From: Lachnospiraceae bacterium
GTDB lineage: Bacteria; Bacillota; Clostridia; Lachnospirales; Lachnospiraceae
DNA length: 39,157 bases
NCBI GenBank assembly: GCA_021200345.1
Contig: JAJQGR010000100.1
Location: 1 to 39,157, forward strand
Reading direction: 5' to 3'
The translations under genes and the position numbers were made by a program. Under the pieces are notes generated by a model. It did not search any database. It was not told where the DNA came from and saw only the letters and a program-made list of their open reading frames with translations. Of the stretch, positions 1 through 7,073 are shown in pieces (the first letter of the stretch is position 1; every line of letters begins with the position of its first letter).

Positions 1-596
1 ATCCCATGGTGACCTCCTCCTCCACTCTGGCGGCCTACGGCGCCATCGGCGCGGGGATTCCGCCATACGAGATCAAACAGATTGTGACCGTGTGCAAGGC
101 TTACTCCTCCGCGGTGGGTGCGGGCGATTTTGTCTCTGAGATTTTCGGGGAGGAAGCACAGGAGCTGCGAAGACGCGGCGGCGATGGCGGAGAGTACGGC
201 GCTACCACAGGCCGGCCCAGAAGAGTGGGCTGGTTTGACTGTGTGGCCAGCAAATACGGCTGCCGCCTGCAGGGAACGACGGACGTGGCTTTTTCCGTGC
301 TGGATGTGCTGGGATATCTGGACGAAATCCCGGTGTGTGTGGGCTATGAGATCGACGGACAAATCACCACGGACTTCCCGGTGACCAGTAAGCTCCACAG
401 GGCAAAACCGGTGTGGAAGATTTTGCCGGGCTGGAAGTGCGATATTGCCGGGATCAGAGCCTATGAGGAGCTGCCGAAAGAGTGCCGGGATTATGTGGAA
501 TTTATTGAAGGGCAGATCGGCTATCCCATCACCATGGTCAGCAATGGGCCGTCCAGAACTGATATTATTTACAGAGAAAGTCCTTTAAAGAAATGA
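1..596 (+). CDS. purA: Adenylosuccinate synthetase, C-terminal part (5' end outside window)
   Basis: Adenylosuccinate synthetase joins IMP and aspartate using GTP, the first committed step of AMP synthesis in the cytoplasm. The frame is open to the left edge, so the start is missing. About 197 residues remain of a family that is usually near 430. The VTSSST segment, the KAYSSAVGAG segment, EYGATTGRPRRVGWFD (counterpart of the GATTGRRRR-GW substrate/nucleotide loop) and the C-terminal VSNGPSRTD motif are all present and in family order. The ATG at 6 lies inside the conserved VTSS block and is not the real start. The gene ends 139 bases before the cupin gene, with a strong hairpin in between. 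Confidence 0.96.
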   Translation, partial: PMVTSSSTLAAYGAIGAGIPPYEIKQIVTVCKAYSSAVGAGDFVSEIFGEEAQELRRRGGDGGEYGATTGRPRRVGWFDCVASKYGCRLQGTTDVAFSVLDVLGYLDEIPVCVGYEIDGQITTDFPVTSKLHRAKPVWKILPGWKCDIAGIRAYEELPKECRDYVEFIEGQIGYPITMVSNGPSRTDIIYRESPLKK

Positions 597-642
597 AATA
601 CTGTGAATAGTCACCTGACAACACTTGACAACATTTCAGGAT

Positions 643-673
643 GCCAAAGGTGCCCGAAACGGGCGCCTCTGGC
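643..673 (+). terminator. Strong hairpin after purA, probable terminator
   Basis: A 9-bp stem (AGGTGCCCG at 648-656, CGGGCGCCT at 660-668, one G-U pair) closes an AAA loop. After one mismatch it is extended by GCCA (643-646) with TGGC (670-673). The following sequence has only a loose T-rich stretch (CATCTTTT about 8 bases on), so termination could be partial. Confidence 0.5.
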
Positions 674-735
674 TCTCATACATCTTTTAAATATTCGCTT
701 TGCAATTTACAATTTCATATCGGGAGGAAAATCAT

Positions 736-1059
736 ATGGTCACAATCAACAAAGAAACCCCATTACAGGATATCGGAGGCGGAGTTGTCAGAAAAATTCT
801 GTCCCATGCCCCTAATTTAATGACAGTAGAACTACATTTTGACAAAGGAAGCGTGGGAGCGCCTCATTCCCATCCCCATGAACAGATTGGTTATATTATC
901 AGCGGAAAGCTGGAGTATATGGAAAATGGAGAGAAACGGGTGCTTGAGACAGGCGATACCTACTATGTGGCCCCCAATGTGGTTCATGGCGTGGTGGCAT
1001 TGGAGGAGACAAAATTACTGGATATTTTTACGCCTGAGAGAGAGGATTTTTTAAAATAG
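736..1059 (+). CDS. Small cupin protein, KdgF-like
   Basis: A single-domain cupin of 107 residues. The start is the ATG at 736, with GGGAGG at 722-727; an upstream TTG in frame has no ribosome binding site. Cupin motif 1 is HSHPHEQ with predicted metal ligands H44, H46 and Q50; motif 2 gives H84 (PNVVHG). The C-terminus has D96-x-F98-x3-R102. Both halves resemble KdgF, the cupin that opens 4,5-unsaturated monouronates from pectin or alginate to the linear keto form. I recall a D-x-F-x3-R catalytic set for KdgF, which matches here. This would feed the uronate operon at 18.3-21.7 kb. Only 22 bases separate it from rho, so co-transcription is possible. Many small cupins have other roles; the cupin fold is certain and KdgF activity is inferred. 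Confidence 0.75.
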   Translation: MVTINKETPLQDIGGGVVRKILSHAPNLMTVELHFDKGSVGAPHSHPHEQIGYIISGKLEYMENGEKRVLETGDTYYVAPNVVHGVVALEETKLLDIFTPEREDFLK

Positions 1060-1081
1060 TAAATTATAGAGGAGAAAATAA

Positions 1082-2851
1082 ATGAGGGAAAAATATGAGT
1101 CGCTGAGCCTTGCGGAGTTAAAAGAGGTGGCGAAGTTCAGAGGGCTGCGCGGCGTTTCCGCCATGAAAAAAGCGGACATCGTGAACGCCATGCTGGAGCT
1201 GGACGAAAAGGAGCGGCTGCACAAAGAAGAAATGGCGTCCACACAAGCGGCAGCTTCAGAGCACACTGCGTCAGAAAGGCCAACGACCGCAGAGAAACCG
1301 CCGGCGTCAGAAAAGCCGACGACCGCGGAGAAACTGCCGGCGTCAGAAAGGCCAGCGACCGCGGAGAAACCGTCAGCGTCAGAAAGGCCGTCAGCCACAG
1401 AGAGAGCATCAGCACCGGAAAGATCATCGGCTGCAGAAAGGCCGACTGCGCCGGGAAAAGCGGCACCGGGCAGAACGGGGGCAAACAGAACCGCAGGCAA
1501 AAGAACCGTCGGCCGGCCGGGCGGGAGAATCTCTGTGTCAAGGTCGGCGGAAAAGCACTCTGCGCAGGAGCAGCCTGCTGAGGAGAAAACAGTGGATCCC
1601 GGGTATGGGACCGGAAGACAGGAAGCGCCCACACAGGCCCAGGTGGAGGAAGCTGCCGCCCAGCAGATGGAATTTGCCCAGACCGCGCCCAGAAAGTCCT
1701 TTGAGAATGGCGGCTCCGAGTTAGACAGCGGGGTGGAAGTCCGCGGAATTCTGGAGGTCATGCCGGATGGCTTTGGCTTTATCAGAAGCGACAATTATAT
1801 GCCCGGGGATCAGGACGTGTATGTGTCGCCAAATCAGATCAGGCGCTTTAATTTAAAGACCGGAGATGTGCTCTGCGGCAATACAAGAGTGAAAATAGAC
1901 AAGGAAAAATATCGGGCCTTACTCTATGTCAAGAATGTCAATGGCTACCATCCTGATGTGGTGGCGAAACGTCCCAATTTTGAGGATCTGACTCCCATTT
2001 TCCCGGATGAGCGTCTGGTCATGGAGCATCCGGGCTGCAATGTGGCCATGCGGGTCATGGACTTACTCAGTCCCGTGGGAAAGGGGCAGCGCGGAATGAT
2101 TGTGTCCCCGCCGAAGGCCGGGAAAACCACCCTGCTCAAGGCGGTGGCCCAGGCTGTGATTCACAATAATCCGGATGTACATCTGATTATTTTGCTGATC
2201 GATGAGCGTCCTGAGGAAGTGACGGACATGAAAGAGGCCATTCAGGGGCATAACGTGGAAGTCATTCACTCTACCTTCGACGAGATGCCGGAGCACCATA
2301 AGCGGGTGGCGGAGATGACCATCGGCCGGGCAAAAAGGCTGGTGGAGCAGAAACAGGACGTCTGCATCCTTCTGGACAGTATCACACGTCTGACCAGAGC
2401 TTACAATCTGACTGTCCAGCCCAGCGGACGCACGCTTTCCGGCGGTCTGGATCCGGCGGCCCTGTATATGCCCAAGCGGTTTTTCGGCGCGGCCAGAAAT
2501 ATGAGAGAGGGCGGCAGTCTGACGATCCTGGCCACGGCCCTGGTGGACACCGGTTCCAAAATGGACGATGTGGTATATGAGGAATTCAAGGGTACCGGCA
2601 ACATGGAAATCATTCTGGACAGAAAGCTTTCGGAGAAGCGCATTTTCCCGGCCATCGATATTCCCAAGTCCGGCACCAGGAGAGAGGATCTGCTTTTGTC
2701 CAAAGAGGAACAGGAGGCCGTAACCATGCTGCGGCGTGGGTTAAACGGCATGAAGCCGGATGAAGCGGTGGACAGAATTCTGGATTTATTTTCCCATACG
2801 AGAAATAATGCGGAGTTTGTGCAGATCGTGAAGAAGCAGAGGATGTTCTGA
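1082..2851 (+). CDS. rho: Transcription termination factor Rho with long disordered insert
   Basis: Rho is a hexameric RNA-dependent ATPase that releases RNA polymerase. The start is ATG 1082 after an AGAGGAG site. Order of parts: an N-terminal Rho-N helical domain (about 1-45); a long A/E/P/S/T/K-rich low-complexity insert (about 50-205); the cold-shock-like RNA-binding domain (about 215-290, with EVMPDGFGFIRS); and the ATPase core with Walker A SPPKAGKTT (about 342-350) and Walker B LLIDERPEEVTD. The C-terminal segments SGGLDP and PAIDI are present. At 589 residues it is about 170 longer than E. coli Rho, and the excess is the insert. Inserts between Rho-N and the RNA-binding domain are known in several Gram-positive lineages. 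Confidence 0.97.
   Translation: MREKYESLSLAELKEVAKFRGLRGVSAMKKADIVNAMLELDEKERLHKEEMASTQAAASEHTASERPTTAEKPPASEKPTTAEKLPASERPATAEKPSASERPSATERASAPERSSAAERPTAPGKAAPGRTGANRTAGKRTVGRPGGRISVSRSAEKHSAQEQPAEEKTVDPGYGTGRQEAPTQAQVEEAAAQQMEFAQTAPRKSFENGGSELDSGVEVRGILEVMPDGFGFIRSDNYMPGDQDVYVSPNQIRRFNLKTGDVLCGNTRVKIDKEKYRALLYVKNVNGYHPDVVAKRPNFEDLTPIFPDERLVMEHPGCNVAMRVMDLLSPVGKGQRGMIVSPPKAGKTTLLKAVAQAVIHNNPDVHLIILLIDERPEEVTDMKEAIQGHNVEVIHSTFDEMPEHHKRVAEMTIGRAKRLVEQKQDVCILLDSITRLTRAYNLTVQPSGRTLSGGLDPAALYMPKRFFGAARNMREGGSLTILATALVDTGSKMDDVVYEEFKGTGNMEIILDRKLSEKRIFPAIDIPKSGTRREDLLLSKEEQEAVTMLRRGLNGMKPDEAVDRILDLFSHTRNNAEFVQIVKKQRMF
1268..1411 (+). repeat. 36-bp tandem repeat inside rho
   Basis: Three nearly identical 36-bp units (1268-1303, 1304-1339, 1340-1375), plus a decaying fourth, each begin GCGTCAGAAA and encode 12 residues like ASERPTTAEKPP. 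The unit is a whole number of codons, so copy-number change keeps the frame. It lies entirely in the disordered insert. Confidence 0.85.
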
Positions 2852-2919
2852 TTTTTCTGTGAACAGGGGCGGCTTTCATCATAAAGCTGAAAAATAAATA
2901 AATATTTTTTCAAAAAGGC

Positions 2920-2948
2920 TTGCAAAAACATTATTGGAATGCTATCAT
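2920..2948 (+). promoter_or_regulatory. Sigma-A type promoter for rpmE
   Basis: TTGCAA (2920-2925) and TATCAT (2943-2948) are separated by 17 bases. Transcription would start near 2955, immediately before a hairpin and about 60 bases before the rpmE start. Confidence 0.7.
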
Positions 2949-2955
2949 GAATAAG

Positions 2956-2972
2956 CTGTCTTTTGGAGACAG
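2956..2972 (+). promoter_or_regulatory. Hairpin in rpmE leader, possible L31 autoregulatory leader
   Basis: CTGTCT (2956-2961) pairs with AGACAG (2967-2972) around the loop TTTGG, right at the predicted 5' end of the rpmE transcript. Ribosomal protein leaders bound by L31 are known in Firmicutes. I cannot match this hairpin to a consensus from memory, so the regulatory role is inferred from position. Confidence 0.35.
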
Positions 2973-3016
2973 TCTGGATGGGAACGACTATTTATCATAT
3001 AGAGAGGTGAGGTACG

Positions 3017-3217
3017 ATGAAAGAGGGAATACATCCTAAATATTATCAGGCGACAGTTACCTGCAACTGCGGCAATACGTTTGTGACCGGTTCTACCAGG
3101 CCGGAGATCCACGTAGAGATTTGTTCCAAGTGTCATCCGTTTTATACCGGACAGCAGAAAGCAGCTCAGGCTCGTGGACGTATTGATAAGTTCAACAGAA
3201 AATACGGAATGCAGTAG
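3017..3217 (+). CDS. rpmE: 50S ribosomal protein L31, zinc-binding type
   Basis: L31 is a small protein of the large ribosomal subunit that bridges to the small subunit. It has 66 residues, the usual length. The zinc-binding cysteines C16, C18, C36 and C39 are all present, so this is the Cys-containing type rather than the zinc-independent paralog. ATG 3017 follows a GAGAGGTGAGG site. It has its own promoter and leader hairpin. The order L31, DUF1385, PrmC, RF1 is a conserved clostridial block. Confidence 0.98.
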   Translation: MKEGIHPKYYQATVTCNCGNTFVTGSTRPEIHVEICSKCHPFYTGQQKAAQARGRIDKFNRKYGMQ

Positions 3218-3286
3218 GCGGTTGAAAAGATTGGGGTTGAGGTGTGTTTCATCTCAACCTTTTTTCATTATAGGAGAGAGAAAGCG

Positions 3287-4573
3287 ATGTCACGGAAAAA
3301 GACAAAGCAGCGTTACTGCGGCATTGGCGGTCAGGCCGTTCTTGACGGCATCATGATGCGCAACGGTGCGGATTTCGCTATTGCGGTCCGAAAACCGGAC
3401 GGTACCATTGCACTGGAAAAAAAGACGGATAAGAAAAAGAAAAAAAACAGATTATCCGAAATTCCCTTTATCAGAGGAGTGGTCAATTTTATAGACAGTC
3501 TGGTGGTGGGATTTACAAGTCTGAACTTTTCCGCCGAGGTGGGCATGGAGGATGATGAGGAGGAACCGGGCAGGTTTGAGCTCTTTTTGAAAAAGCATTT
3601 TGGTGACAGGGCGAATGATATCATTATGACCTGCACGGTCATTGCCGCTGTGATTCTGGCAGTGGCGGTTTTTATTCTGCTGCCCTATGGACTGAGCGCT
3701 CTGTTGAGTCAGTTGATTCGCAGCAAAATGATACTCTCCATCTTTGAGGGAGTGCTCCGGCTGGCCATTTTTATTGCGTATGTGGCGCTGATCGGACTGA
3801 TGGACGACATTGACAGAATGTACATGTATCACGGAGCGGAACACAAATGCATCAACTGTATTGAAAGGGGAAAGCCGCTGACAGTGCCGAATGTACGCCG
3901 CTCCAGCAGGCTGCATCCCCGCTGCGGCACCAGCTTCATGCTGTATGTGATGGTGATTTCCTGTGTGCTGTTTTTCTTTATCCAGGTGTCCAATCCGCTT
4001 CTGAAGCTGGTATATCGTCTGCTGCTGATTCCGGTGATCGCGGCGGTCTCCTACGAACTGATCCGGCTGGCAGGGCGAAGCTCCAATCCGATTGTAAAGC
4101 TTTTGAATCTGCCCGGGCTGGGAATGCAGAAGCTCAGCACCAGAGAACCGGAGGACAGTATGATTGAGGTGGCGATCCAGGCGGTGGAGGCAGTGTTTGA
4201 CTGGAGAGCATACCAGGAGGCCACCTTCGGACCGCAGGAGGCCCAGGAGGAAGACGGGGAAGATTCAGAATACGACTACGACTATGACGATGATGACGCC
4301 TATGATGATGTTTATGACGAGGATGAAGAATATTACGAAGAGGGTGACGGCGTTTACAACGGGGACGATGAATATTACGAAGAGGATGACGGCGTTTACA
4401 ACGGGGATGACGAGTATTCTGAGGAGGACGATGCCTGTGACGATGTTTATGATGACCAGGCGTATGGTTTAGAGCCGGAGAAGGCCAGGGAGGCTTCCAA
4501 GGACAGCGAAAAGATTCGCAGTGAGGAGGAGGCAGGCAGAGAGATTGAGGAGCTTCTGGAGAATGACTTATGA
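3287..4573 (+). CDS. DUF1385 membrane protein (YqhQ-like) with acidic repeat tail
   Basis: A DUF1385 family member of unknown biochemical role. The start is ATG 3287 after AGGAGAG at 3272-3278; the in-frame GTG at 3242 has no site. The family core runs from about residue 8 (YCGIGGQAVLDGIMMR) and contains the hallmark YHGAEHKCINCIE and SRLHPRCGTSF segments, with about four hydrophobic spans. Its conserved His and Cys residues have led to suggestions of metal binding. After about residue 310 comes an unusual tail of roughly 115 residues, almost only D, E and Y with some G/N/V, partly made of 14-residue repeats. The core family is near 300 residues, so the tail is an addition. It overlaps prmC by 11 bases, indicating translational coupling. 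Confidence 0.9.
   Translation: MSRKKTKQRYCGIGGQAVLDGIMMRNGADFAIAVRKPDGTIALEKKTDKKKKKNRLSEIPFIRGVVNFIDSLVVGFTSLNFSAEVGMEDDEEEPGRFELFLKKHFGDRANDIIMTCTVIAAVILAVAVFILLPYGLSALLSQLIRSKMILSIFEGVLRLAIFIAYVALIGLMDDIDRMYMYHGAEHKCINCIERGKPLTVPNVRRSSRLHPRCGTSFMLYVMVISCVLFFFIQVSNPLLKLVYRLLLIPVIAAVSYELIRLAGRSSNPIVKLLNLPGLGMQKLSTREPEDSMIEVAIQAVEAVFDWRAYQEATFGPQEAQEEDGEDSEYDYDYDDDDAYDDVYDEDEEYYEEGDGVYNGDDEYYEEDDGVYNGDDEYSEEDDACDDVYDDQAYGLEPEKAREASKDSEKIRSEEEAGREIEELLENDL
4328..4411 (+). repeat. 42-bp tandem duplication encoding an acidic 14-mer
   Basis: Two nearly identical 42-bp units (4328-4369 and 4370-4411) encode EYYEEGDGVYNGDD and EYYEEDDGVYNGDD. A degenerate third copy starts at 4412. The differences are few, so the duplication looks recent. 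Confidence 0.85.
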
Positions 4574-5426
4574 GGAAGCTTTTCGAAAGGGCGCTGCACT
4601 TTTAAAAAGGGCAGGGGTGGAGGAATATGCGCTGGATGCCAGGCTTTTGCTGGAGGATTGCTGCGGCGTGAGCTATCAGGATTTGCTGGTTTATGGGGAC
4701 AGGGAGCTGAATGAAAGCGGGGAGGGGGCCTATTTTCAGGCGATTGCCCGCAGAGAACAGCGGATTCCCCTGCAGCAGATCATGGGAATACAGCAGTTCA
4801 TGGGTCTGCCTTTTTTTGTCAGTGAGGATGTGCTGATTCCCAGGCAGGATACGGAGATACTGGTGGAAGAGGCGCTGAAGGTTTTAAAGCCGGGGATGGA
4901 AATCCTGGATTTGTGCACCGGAAGCGGCTGTATTTTGCTGAGCCTGCTCTATTACAGCGAGGAATGCGTCGGGCTGGGAACGGATCTTTCCGGGAAGGCG
5001 CTGCTGGCAGCGATGAGAAACAGGGACCATATACAGGGCCTGTGTGGCGCCAGTGGGAAAAAAGCGATCAGGGCAGGCTTTCGGGAGAGCGATCTTTTTG
5101 CTTCCGTCACAGGCTGCTTTGATGTGATTGTGTCCAATCCGCCCTATATTGCTTCCCGGGTGATTGATACCCTGGAGCCGGAGGTGCGCGTTTATGAACC
5201 CAGGCTGGCGCTGGACGGCGGCAGCGACGGTCTGTTTTTTTATCGGGAAATACTTCCTGAGAGCAGGGAGCATTTAAATGAGGGAGGATGGATTTTCCTG
5301 GAGATTGGTCACGATCAGGGAGAGGCGGTCAGCAATCTGATGCGTGCGGCCGGATTTGATCAGGTCCGTGTGACCAGGGATCTGGCGGGACTTGACCGGG
5401 TGGTTTCAGGAAAATGGACGAGATGA
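4563..5426 (+). CDS. prmC: Release factor glutamine methyltransferase
   Basis: PrmC methylates the glutamine of the GGQ motif in release factors RF1 and RF2 using S-adenosylmethionine. The start ATG 4563 lies inside the end of the DUF1385 gene, giving 287 residues, the usual size. An N-terminal helical domain (about 1-90) precedes a Rossmann-type methyltransferase domain, with SAM motif I at LDLCTGSGCI and the NPPY motif at residues 192-195 that binds the target glutamine. The substrate gene prfA follows directly. Odd: motif I reads CTGSGC, a common variant of the G-x-G loop. Confidence 0.96.
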   Translation: MTYEEAFRKGAALLKRAGVEEYALDARLLLEDCCGVSYQDLLVYGDRELNESGEGAYFQAIARREQRIPLQQIMGIQQFMGLPFFVSEDVLIPRQDTEILVEEALKVLKPGMEILDLCTGSGCILLSLLYYSEECVGLGTDLSGKALLAAMRNRDHIQGLCGASGKKAIRAGFRESDLFASVTGCFDVIVSNPPYIASRVIDTLEPEVRVYEPRLALDGGSDGLFFYREILPESREHLNEGGWIFLEIGHDQGEAVSNLMRAAGFDQVRVTRDLAGLDRVVSGKWTR

Positions 5427-5467
5427 GCTGCCGGACAGGATACTGTCGGGGAGATGGAGGAAAGAAG

Positions 5468-6544
5468 ATGTTTGACAGACTGGACGATTTGTTGAATCGT
5501 TTTGAGGAAATTTTAAATGAATTAAATGAGCCCACTGTCACGGCCAATCAGGAGCGCTTCCGGAAGCTGATGAAGGAGCAGAGCGACCTGACGCCGGTGG
5601 TGGAAACCTATAAAAGCTATAAAAAGGCAAAGCAGGATGTGGAGGATTCTCTGGCCATGCTGGAGGAGGAATCCGACGAGGAGATGCGGGAACTGTTAAA
5701 AGAAACTCTTTCCGACAGCAGGAAAGAGGTGGAGGAGCTGGAGCAGAAGCTGAAGATCCTGCTTTTGCCCAGGGATCCCAATGATGATAAAAATGTGATT
5801 ATGGAGATTCGCGGAGGAGCCGGCGGGGATGAGGCGGCTCTTTTTGCGGCGGAGCTTTATCGCCTGTATGTAAAATATGCTCTGAGCAGGGGCTGGAAAG
5901 TGGAGACGCAATACGCCGACGAGAGCGGAATCGGCGGCATGAAAGAGGTGAATTTTCAGATTTCCGGGAAAGGCGCTTATTCCAGGCTGAAATATGAATC
6001 CGGGGTACACCGGGTTCAGAGAGTGCCTGAGACCGAGTCCGGCGGACGGATCCATACCTCCACGGCTACCGTGGCGGTGATGCCGGAGGCGGATGAGGAC
6101 ATTGACATTGTGATTGACGACAAGGATATCCGCATTGATGTGATGCGGGCCTCCGGCAATGGCGGACAGTGCGTCAATACCACCGATTCCGCGGTGCGCC
6201 TGACACATTATCCCACCGGAATTGTGGTTTACTCCCAGACAGAGAAGAGCCAGCTGCAGAATAAGGCCAAGGCCTTTGCTCTGCTGAAATCCAAGCTCTA
6301 CGACATCGAGCAGCAAAAGCAGCATGACGCGGAGGCGCAGCTGCGCCGCAGCCAGATTGGTACCGGCGACCGTTCCGAGAAAATCCGTACCTATAATTTC
6401 CCTCAGGGGCGGGTCACTGACCATCGCATCGGCCTGACGCTTTACAAGCTGGACAAGGTCATGGACGGCGACATCGATGAAATTCTGGATGCCTGCATCG
6501 CCGCGGACCAGGCCGCCAAGCTGGTGAAGATGAGTGAGAGATAA
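5468..6544 (+). CDS. prfA: Peptide chain release factor 1
   Basis: RF1 recognises UAA and UAG and triggers peptide release on the ribosome. The start is ATG 5468 with GGAGG at 5456-5460; an upstream in-frame ATG overlapping prmC lacks a good site. It has 358 residues, the normal length. The GGQ motif is at 232-234 (SGNGGQCVNTTDS), with Cys where E. coli has His just after GGQ. The codon-recognition tripeptide region reads VPETESGGRIHTS, so the P-x-T motif is PET rather than PAT or PVT. The C-terminal RTYNFPQGRVTDHR is intact. It is preceded by prmC, its modifying enzyme. Confidence 0.97.
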   Translation: MFDRLDDLLNRFEEILNELNEPTVTANQERFRKLMKEQSDLTPVVETYKSYKKAKQDVEDSLAMLEEESDEEMRELLKETLSDSRKEVEELEQKLKILLLPRDPNDDKNVIMEIRGGAGGDEAALFAAELYRLYVKYALSRGWKVETQYADESGIGGMKEVNFQISGKGAYSRLKYESGVHRVQRVPETESGGRIHTSTATVAVMPEADEDIDIVIDDKDIRIDVMRASGNGGQCVNTTDSAVRLTHYPTGIVVYSQTEKSQLQNKAKAFALLKSKLYDIEQQKQHDAEAQLRRSQIGTGDRSEKIRTYNFPQGRVTDHRIGLTLYKLDKVMDGDIDEILDACIAADQAAKLVKMSER

Positions 6545-6565
6545 TACAGATGATGAGGAAAAAGG

Positions 6566-7036
6566 ATGAATATACGAAGAGCGACGGCCGCGGATATGCC
6601 GGGTCTGAATAAGCTTTTATATCAGGTGCTGATGGTACACCACAACGGCAGGCCGGATTTATTTAAGCCAAATGTAAAAAAATATACGGATGAGGAGCTC
6701 AAAGACCTGCTGGAGGATGAGAGGCGTCCGGTTTTTGCGGCGCTGGATGAAAAGAATCAGGTGCTGGGATATGCTTTCTGTATTCTGGAGGAGTATGTGA
6801 ACGACAACACGCATCCGGACATGAAGACTCTCTATATCGATGATCTGTGCGTGGATGAAGAGGTCAGAGGGCAGCATATCGGGGAAACTCTGTATGAGTA
6901 TGTGCTGGATTACGCCAGAGGAATCGGCTGCTACAATGTGACACTGAATGTATGGAGCTGCAACCCGGGCGCCATGAAATTTTATGAGAAATGCGGCCTT
7001 GTTCCCTACAAAGTAGGTATGGAAAAGGTACTATAA
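6566..7036 (+). CDS. GNAT family N-acetyltransferase
   Basis: A stand-alone GCN5-related acetyltransferase of 156 residues, transferring an acetyl group from acetyl-CoA to an unidentified amine. The acetyl-CoA binding motif A is visible as DDLCVDEEVRGQHIGETLYEY (about residues 91-111), with the R/Q-x-x-G-x-G/A loop written RGQHIG. The C-terminal NVWSCNPGAMKFYEKCGL is the typical motif B region. ATG 6566 follows a GAGGAAAAAGG site 21 bases after prfA, so it probably belongs to the same transcript. The substrate cannot be told from sequence. Confidence 0.9.
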   Translation: MNIRRATAADMPGLNKLLYQVLMVHHNGRPDLFKPNVKKYTDEELKDLLEDERRPVFAALDEKNQVLGYAFCILEEYVNDNTHPDMKTLYIDDLCVDEEVRGQHIGETLYEYVLDYARGIGCYNVTLNVWSCNPGAMKFYEKCGLVPYKVGMEKVL

Positions 7037-7073
7037 AATACGGAACAAAAAACAACACGAAGGAGACTTTTTT

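Noticed and set aside
625..630. TTGACA as a -35 box for the cupin gene
   Set aside because: The expected -10 position falls in the GC-rich hairpin (AGGTGC); no usable -10 box.
1268..1411. Repeat array as a CRISPR
   Set aside because: The 36-bp units are contiguous with no unique spacers and are in frame within rho.
1051..1794. Minus-strand open frame (247 codons) with repetitive sequence opposite rho
   Set aside because: The repetitiveness is the reverse reading of the rho 36-bp repeats.
2874..2910. Rho gene terminator (GGCTTT...AAAGCT hairpin)
   Set aside because: The stem is only six pairs with one wobble, and the T-run is about 16 bases downstream; too weak to call.
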